DNA from: Corbicula japonica
Taxonomy: Eukaryota > Mollusca > Bivalvia > Venerida > Cyrenidae
Assembly: GCA_038501625.1 (NCBI GenBank)
Contig: JAZAYU010000005.1
Location: 6,448,001-6,512,000, forward strand
Reading direction: 5' to 3'
Length of the DNA: 64,000 nucleotides
Position 1 is the stretch's first letter; each line of letters opens with the position of its first letter. Below are positions 11,290-20,100 of the stretch, piece by piece. A program made the translations under genes and the position numbers. The notes beneath the pieces were generated by a model, which was given only the letters and a program-made list of their open reading frames with translations, did not search any database and was not told the DNA's origin.

Positions 11290-12240
11290 TGGATATATGT
11301 ATAAATGAGTAATATGGTTCTAGTTATGACATTATTACATTTCGCAATAATCCAGGGTTTTCATAAAACTGAAGTTTTTCATTATGAAGGAATAAAAAAA
11401 AGTAAAGATAAATATTTTTTTTATTTGAACACGATCCTATCACATGTTTATTTTAAAATGCAGCAGTTGTTTTTCGGGTTGTAGATTAACAGAAATACAT
11501 GAATGAGATCCAAATCATTAAGTAAGCTCTAGCTATCAGGTGGTTTGCATTTTATATACCATCATTGCTCACAAGTAGGGTCACATTTTTTTACTGATTT
11601 TATTTTCAGAAGTTGGGGATGTGGCTAAAACATAAGTATAGCAGCATTTGAAAAATTTCAACACCGCCTTATTACTGAATTTCTTGTTTTTGGGGTGCGG
11701 CCTATACCTGATGAGCAATTATGGTAAATGGGTATGAAATTCGGTGGTTTCAATAAAATGATAACAATTATATCAAAAAGTCAATAGTAGAAATTAAACT
11801 GAGTCAGTCAGAAAAAAATGACCCTTACTGCAATCTTCAAATTGTTGGGTGCTCAGTCCCCCTTCTCCAATTTTTATCAAAAGTTAGTAAATTTTAACAA
11901 TATAAATTAGGTATATAATTTAATAATAATTTTTAAAATAAATATTTTTCATAATGAGAAGTTAACAAATTCTGTTCTCAATATATAAATACAATGTAAT
12001 AAAATATGAAATGTGAAGGAGATGTAAAACAAACTTTTTTTCTGGCCTTAAAGTCATTTTGTCAGAGATTGACTCAATTTTTTGAAGAAAATTATAATAC
12101 AAAATCAAGAAAAATTTGTCCCATACAAGTTTTACAATTAAGCAGAAGTCATATTTGAGTTTTCAACTGAATTTATGTTTCAACATAAAGCATGCTGAAA
12201 CAAATTTTTTTTGGTTTTATCATTCACATTCCTTCATGGG
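11290..12240. other. Intergenic, no gene seen
   Basis: AT-rich sequence with poly-A/T runs and frequent stops in all frames; nothing recognised. Confidence 0.5.
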
Positions 12241-12456
12241 ATAAGGCATTCATCCCATGGGCGAACAGTGTAAATCCAGATCAGACATCAAAGATGTGCC
12301 ATCTGATCAGGATCTACACTTTCAGATTCATTAGGTTATTCTGACCATGAATTAATCTGTGTAGATCCAGATTAGACAGCACAGATGTGTAGGCTGATCT
12401 GGATCTATACTGGTCATCCTTGTGATAAAAGGCATATATAAGGACTAAAGGATTAA
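12241..12456. mobile_element. TTAA MITE, left terminus lost
   Basis: Starts within the left arm (CATCCCATGGGCGAACAGTG) and keeps both hairpins and the right end GGACTAAAGGATTAA. Confidence 0.75.
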
Positions 12457-12650
12457 ACCTACTCAACAAAGATAATTTTACAGCAGTTTAAATTAGAAAT
12501 ACCAGTATCAATGAAAAATTATAACTTTTATTTAATTTTGATAAGTTGTGAGGTCCAGGTGGTCAATGAAATGTATGGTTATTCGGATAGTATCCAGATA
12601 CCAAATATGGTTATATGAATTAGGATTGAAATATTCGTTCCCATCTCTAC

Positions 12651-12892
12651 TTAACCCTTTCCTCTATATATGCCTTTTTACACGTGTGCGACCAGTGTAG
12701 ATTCAGATAAGCCGGCACATTCATGCCGTCTAATCAGGATCTGCACTGGTTGCATTTTGGTCAGAAATAACCTGCCAAATCAAAAAGCAAACAGTGCTGA
12801 TCTTGATCAGACGGCACGGATGTGTCGGCTGATCTGGTTCTACTCTGTTCGCCCACGCAATCAGTGTGTGTGTCTATGGAGGAAAGGGTTAA
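12651..12892. mobile_element. TTAA MITE, full length
   Basis: TTAACCCTTTCCTCTATATA...TATGGAGGAAAGGGTTAA; linker in the GGTCAGAAATAACC orientation. Confidence 0.88.
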
Positions 12893-13604
12893 AATATACT
12901 TCAATAAATCAATCCCATCTTCAGAACAGGTTTTGTGAAGGATAAACCTGTTTTGGGTAATATTCTATCCAGTAAATAAATCATAAAAATTGAACTACAA
13001 AAACTTGATCTTACTACAAAATGATTCTTCTGATGTAATTTTGAAATATTAATGGAAAAAATATTATCGCAAAAACTACATGTACAGTTAAAAATACACC
13101 ATATACATATGTATGACTGTTAAGTAGAAATTCAGAAATGTAGACATTACTAGGAATAAGTAGGGGTGCCATGGATTAAAATTTCTATAAAAGTATTTCA
13201 TATCAACAATAAAATGGGGGGTTCTAAATTTTTGGTTTGAATTTTTTTTTTCTTAATTTATTTTTACATGTAATATTTATACAACTTCGTGGATTGATCT
13301 ACCCTCGAAAACTGATGAAAAAATAGTACCACACAAATATAAATGAGTTTACAGTATTTCACAATATCTTGAGGTTTGTAGAACTCCCATTATATAAACA
13401 GTAAAATCTCAACAAATAATTTCAAAGTATATTTGGTATTATGAATTTAAACTTGAACACATTATCATCTCATAGAAAGACTAGTCTAATATTTTAGAAT
13501 TAAAAATTAATTTGAACTAAGTTTCTACTTTACAGCAGTTGTCTTTGTGTTAGTTTTAATCAATTGTCTCCTTGGACAATAATCAAAGTTGGCCTAGAGT
13601 AAAT
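12893..13604. other. Intergenic downstream of DENND11, no gene seen
   Basis: AT-rich, no exon or conserved frame. It may include part of the DENND11 3' UTR; inverted AATAAA candidates lie near 13257 and 12965 but none can be assigned. Confidence 0.4.
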
Positions 13605-13847
13605 TTACCCTTTACTTCATAAATTTGGGTTATATCACATGTGCAACTGGTGTAGATCCAGATCAGCTGACATATTCTTGCCAACAGATCTGGATCTACA
13701 TTGGTTGCTTCTGGGTCGGAAATGATCTCATTAATCTTAAAGCAAACAGAGTAGATCCTGATTAGATGTCACAGATGTGCCAGCTGATCTGGATCTACAC
13801 TGTTTATCCATGGGATAAAAGCAATACCACATGGAGTAAAGGGTTAA
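13605..13847. mobile_element. TTAA MITE, TAC subfamily, just past the DENND11 stop
   Basis: TTTACCCTTTACTTCATA...CATGGAGTAAAGGGTTAA. It ends 117 bp from the DENND11 stop codon, so it probably lies in the 3' UTR or at its end. Confidence 0.8.
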
Positions 13848-13963
13848 GCTATCTCAAATTTTGTCAGCTGTTGAAGAAATTTGAACAAACTCCTTCTCAA
13901 TGTCTTGTGGTAGAAAATATATAGAGTTTCCAGTTTGAACATGAAAGTTTCCTCTCCTGAAAG

Positions 13964-14162
13964 CTATTTAGGGCAGCAAGGGTTGTCTACCATTAGCACC
14001 ACATCAATCCCATAATGCTCTACTAGGTCCATGAGGAACTGTCTATCCCCTTGAGGGTCCAGCCCCATACTCTTCATGTGATCGGAGGTAAGTTGTGTAT
14101 CTTGAGAATTAGCAACATCTAATAACGTCTGGAATAATCGGTTGTTCTGTTCATGGAAAAAG
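13964..14162 (-). CDS. DENND11: DENND11 exon 9 (last coding exon, stop)
   Basis: 199 nt from acceptor TTTTCCAG to TAG at 13966-13964. It encodes [20 protein letters not shown], then [20 protein letters not shown] and [14 protein letters not shown], the hallmark C-terminus. Its first ~35 nt and acceptor are repeated several times upstream in intron 8. Confidence 0.96.
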
Positions 14163-17100
14163 CTGGAAAAATATTGATTATGTCTGAGATAAACTGTTCT
14201 TTTGTTCATGAAAAATCTATAATATCTGGAATAAATGGTTGTTCTGTTCATAGAAAAAGCAGGAAAATTATGAAAAAATGTATAATGCCTGGGAGAACTA
14301 ACGGTATTTCTGTTAGTGGAAAAAAAAAGTTGAAAAAAAAAAATGTCTGGAACAAAGACCTATATTATACATATTACACATTTATATATATAGGTCTCTG
14401 TCTGGAATAAACAGTAACTGTTGTTCTGTTCATTGAAAAAGCTGGAAAAATATTAATTTTTTTATAATGTCTGGAATGAACGGTTGTTCTCTTCATAGAA
14501 AAAGCTGGAAAAATAGTTAAACATCCTTTGCTCCGTAATTGTGGATTTGAATAAAAGAATAACTGCAACGAAAATAGCAGTCAGGTGACCAAGATACTTT
14601 GTGATATATGATACATCATATTGGTGATGATAATTTATCAAGAGACAGTAAAAAGGTGGTCTTAATACAGGGGTGGCCTTAATTTCATGGTAGACCTTAT
14701 GAGAAATATTACTGTATCCGTAACTTTCTTTACTACAGTTAAACCTGTCAACAAAGACTGCTTGGGGGGAGAATGCAGAAGTGGTCTTCAAATGCAGGTG
14801 GTCATTGATCTCAGGTTAATTTGTTCTTTAAATCCGTCAGTTGGACAAATAAAGTGGTCTTTATCACAGGTTTGACTGTACCCTAAACAATGATAAGGAC
14901 TATCAACAACAGCGTTTTACATCTAATATAGGCAAGGTTTCTCAACTTACGATACAAAGACTTCCTCTTCATCTATCGTATCTTCACCAAGTTCCTCATA
15001 GGAGAACTGGTTGGCAGACCTGTTAATATCAAACATTGCCCAAGGTTATAAAACTGAGCATGGAAACCAGTCTCAAATCTCAAGCATCTGATTGGCTGAA
15101 ATGGCGACCAGTCACCATTTCAGCCAATCAGATGCTTGAGATTTGAGACTGGTTTCCAATCTCAGCTTTATAACCTTCAGCTCATATATTATTTTAGGTT
15201 TTGGAGAGATTGGTCTTAAATATTAAAAATCTAGAAAACTGATAAAAAAAAGAAGAAGTGAAAGATTTTAATTATTAAAGAAAACTTTCTGATCTACAAA
15301 AGGTGAATTTTACCTTACCAGTATTACCCTATTACTCAACAGTGAAAGACTAGTTTACCTTTAAACCAGTCAGATGCTTGAAATTTGGTCTCCAATCTGA
15401 GTTTAATGATGTTGGACCTTGGTTTACAATCAAGTTAAATTATCTTAGGATATATAAAAGTAAGCAAGTCATCATTAATTTTGCAAAATCAAACCACAGC
15501 TAAAGTTATCATTAAATTGTTCATCTTCGCTGCATGTATCTGCACCTGTGTGAATATGTAATTTGTAACTTCTGCACAAAAATTCATGTAGTAGAATGAT
15601 ACCAATATCTTCATAAATAACTAAGGCTTTGAAGAACAACACCTTACCTTAAATTATTCAATTTCTGGTACTTTTCTCGATCAGCACTGCTACATTTGAG
15701 GAGTTCCTTCAGCACAGGTGAATGTGTCCTCACTATTTGGTTGTCTACATACACATCGTATAGACTAGTTTTACTCTCAAATATCTTCTCAGTAGTACCT
15801 GAATACAATGTAAACCATAATGAAGATCATTGTTGCTAAAATTTTCAGGAGGCCGGAAATTGTCCAATTTTTGACATAACTGCCCGATTTAAAATTTCAC
15901 GATTGGTAAAAAATAGTCATGAAAAATTTAGTCCTTAGTGGTGTGACAATTACCTACATGTACAATTTTCACATCTTAATCCCCTATTAACCTATCAATT
16001 GTGACTGCACAACTCTGCTACCATGAGGAATGGACTAGGGGTTGGAAGAGTTAAATGCACGCTACTTGGGGACTGGAAGACAGGGAAGTCAATTTTGGTG
16101 CTAATGTGCTATTAGAAATTTGAAATTTTAGAAACAATACTGTTGATGAACTAATATTCATGGGCATAAAATTTTGTGTTGTTTCATTAGACACCATTTT
16201 TTCATGAGTTCTTAATGTAATGGAACTTAATTTCTGAACTGCATTTTAGTTCAATTCTTTATTTTGTGGTGGTTACCAATTTATGTTATCAATCTGCCCA
16301 AGAAAACAAGAACTGAGGTTTCGGCTGATCGAGATCTACATTGTCCGCCCATGCAATAAATGCATACATGGGTATGAATTTAAGAAAGGACTTAGGATCT
16401 ATATTCAATCAGATTTTTATTCACAATGAAGCAAGTTAAGATTTCTTTTATTTTTTAAAGATCTATATTAGAGTTTTTAACAGTTAAAAATCAAAACAGA
16501 ATTTAAATCAAAATCTTTACTTACATGCTACATACATGACCTCTGACTCGAGAGTTTCAATGTCCGCTACATTAACATAGAACTGAGGTTTCACTTTCCT
16601 TCCAAGGCCCCGAATGTCATGATTGGCCAGGCAACACACACAATATACTGAAAAGGAAAACAACAACATAAAAATATTACTTCTGTCTGTAATTTTCATA
16701 ATAAGATAATTTACAGCCTTCATGAATAAGAACCAATTATGTTAAATTTTAAGTTTCAATTGTTTTATTTTATGTACAGAAAGGAAATGCAGCCATCAAA
16801 TTCTCATGCATTTTAATGCCAGATCTGGATCTACACTGGTTGCTTACTGGTCAGAAATATCCGCATGAATCTAACACTAACTGTGACCAGTGTAGATCCT
16901 GATCTGACAGCCATACACAAATGTTGTACATGTATCTATGGAGTGAAGAGTTGAAATATAATATTGAAGATTGCCTACAAGACTGTTGAAACTTTCTTCT
17001 CTGCCACTATGTAGTTAAAACAGTCTTGCATGGAACCTTGATGTATCAGAAATGAACAACTCTGCAAGCAAACTTTTTAAGACACAAACATACCTCTGTA

Positions 17101-20100
17101 GCAGACAACACCTATTGGGGGTGGGGAAAAGAATAAAATTCTTTTTTCTAACAAGATGTACTTCCACAGTATAAATATCTGTTCTCCAAAGAATTTGGCA
17201 AACTGTGTAAAACATCCTGCAGGGTGGGTTATCTGAAAAACAAAATAATGGACAATATCTTCAAATTATTTTCTCGTTGCTGGGAATCAAACCTGTATCG
17301 TACGGCTACAGCACCGCCTAGCCATGCAACTTCCAGCATGCTACCAACTGAGCTAGCCAGGACAACACCAATAAAAGGTTTCAAAGCTAACCCTGATAAT
17401 TTTTATCATCATTGCATGACATCAGTAACTAATTATTTACAAATAACAGTACTGACTGTCAGTATGGGGAGACTTTTTACAAAAAATGCAAAAATAGAAA
17501 ATGAGATCTGAGATAGTTTCTTGAAAGATTTTCAACATTCTTTCAGATCTTAGGAGGATTTGATGAATTCTTTAAAAGCCTGGCAAAGTGCAAAAACATC
17601 ACATTCTTCTATCATTTCACTTTTCTACTGAGCTAAACAGTTTAGGTTTTTTTGTTTTGAAACTTATTCCTTTACTCCATTTATACAACTTTTTATCATG
17701 GGAAAACTGTTGATCAAGATCAGCCAGCACATTTGTGCTGTCTGATCAGGATCTACAAATTTTCTCCTTGGTCATAAATAACCAAATATATCTAAAAGTG
17801 TCCAGTGTAGATCCTGATCAGATGGCATGGATGTAAACAAAATTCCTGGAATTGTGAGTCATAAGTGGTACCTTTAATTCAGGGAGTAGGTCCTTGGAAG
17901 GTGTGGTAGGGGTCTTGGATATGGAATGCTGAGCCAATGCAGCAAACACTCCTGTGGTCTTGTCCTCATAAAAGGCTTGCAGCTGGTTGTATTTTCCTGG
18001 TGTCTCTAACTGATGTCTGAAAATAACAAGTTTCAACTACAACTACTGTAGAAACTTTTAACTCCAATCCACAGATGTGCCTTTTATCTTGGCTGAAGGT
18101 TATAAAACTGAGTTTGGAAACCAGTCTCAAATCTCAAGCATCTGATTGGCTGAAATGGCGACTGGTCGCCATTTCAGCCAATCAGATGCTTGAGATTTGA
18201 GACTGGTTTCCATGCTCAGTTTTATAACCTTGGGCACTTATCACATGGGAGAGTACCGTGACTGGTGTAGATCCAGATCAGCTGTTACATCCATCTATTC
18301 TGGCTATACACTGTTTACTTCTTGGTAAGAAATAATGTAACAGATTTAAAAGCAGATGAAGCAAAAAGTGTAGATCCTAATTAAATGGTATATATGCGCT
18401 GACTGATCTGTATTTACAGTGGTTGTCAATGTGATCCAAGTCATATCCATGGTTTAATTAAGGAATGATTCTTATTTTGGTGCGGTTCATGCAGATTGGA
18501 CGTGCACGCGAGAGCTGGCAAATCCATAAAGCGCGCTAGCGCTTTATGGTAAATTTGCCAGCTCTCGCGTGCACGTCCAATCTGCATGAACCGCACCAAA
18601 ATAAGAATCATTACTTATATTTACATTTTATTCATTTTTTTCTTTAAATAAACTTAAGTCGAACGCTTTAAAAAATTAGTATTAAGTGAAAAGGGGGAGT
18701 AATACGTGGGAGTTTTCAATAGTAACAGCCATGACGTTACTGACGTCATTACGGGTCATGCGGTTCATGCAAAATGAACCGAATTTTTTAAAACGAAGAA
18801 ATCAATAGGAATGTAAATATAAGAGTTTATTAATATCTTCATAAAAGTTTCACAGAAATGCAAAGAGCTACAGTCTCTGGTGAATCTATTTATTCCTTTA
18901 TTCTATTTGATATAGCTATCATCCCATGGGCAACCAGGGTAAATCCAGATCAGCTGGCACACCCAAGCAGCGTGATATGAATCTAGTAGATTCTACACTG
19001 TTCACTTCTTGGTCAGAAATTACCAACTGACTCAAAGTGAACTGTGTAGATCATGATCAGACTGCATTTATTTATAATCCAATTTGGATCTACACTGGTC
19101 ACTGATGGGATATGTGCCAAATCCCATGTAGTAAAAGGTTAACCAAAGGACCATCAAGGCTTAGGTATAATATGTATTTCATGCAAATAATGCAAACTTC
19201 AACAACAAATCTTTTTAAATTATTTTTACCTGTATCAATAATAATTATTAATGTAATTATTGCGCAGATGTGCCGACTGATCTGAGGCCTCAAGATTATA
19301 AAACTGAGAAAGGAGACCAGTCTCAGATCTCATCAATGATCACAGTCTCCAAACTTAACAATCAAAAGCTTGAGATATGAGACTTGTTTCCAAGCTATGT
19401 GGTTCAATATAAGTCTAAAAGATTATAGAACTAAGATTTGAAACCAGTCTCAAATCTCAAGGAATTGACTGGCTGAAATAGCGACTAGTTTCCATTTCAG
19501 CGAATCTGATGCTTGAGATTGGTTTCAAAGATAAGTCTTGTAATCTTCATCCTGGTTACACATGTTATATGGAGTAAAGGGTTACATTTATTACCTAACT
19601 TGTGTTTCCAAGAACTGCAAATGTCTGTATAACAGGGTGTATGATGTGGCCAAAATACCCACTGACTTCATCCTAGCACCACGCTCAATCTCGCTCTCAA
19701 CTGGCATGTTCTCAAAACAGGCTAGACCATACAGGTTGTCTTTTCTAAAATATCTGAAATCAATAAAAAAAATTTAAATAATGACTTTTGGTCTTTTTGA
19801 CATTAAATACAAGCATATCTATAATAACATTTGATCTTTTTTACATTAATATATAAACTAGCATATCTTTTTCTCCATGGAATATGGCTCATTTCTCATG
19901 GGCGACCAGCGTAGATACAGATCAGCCACCACATCCATGCCATCTGTTCAGGATCTACAATGTTTGCTTTTGATTAATTTTTTTCTGAAAAAGAAGCAAA
20001 CTACATTGATCCAAATCTGGTGACACAAATGTGCTGGTTGATCTAGATCTAACAATGGTCACCCGTTTAATAAAAGTTGTTTCCATGGAGCAAAGAGTTA

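Noticed and set aside
17270..17375. tRNA gene on the minus strand
   Set aside because: A and B boxes are present but arms do not form a full cloverleaf; it is a SINE head. The same applies to 21004, 21186, 39064-39142 and 47985-48050.
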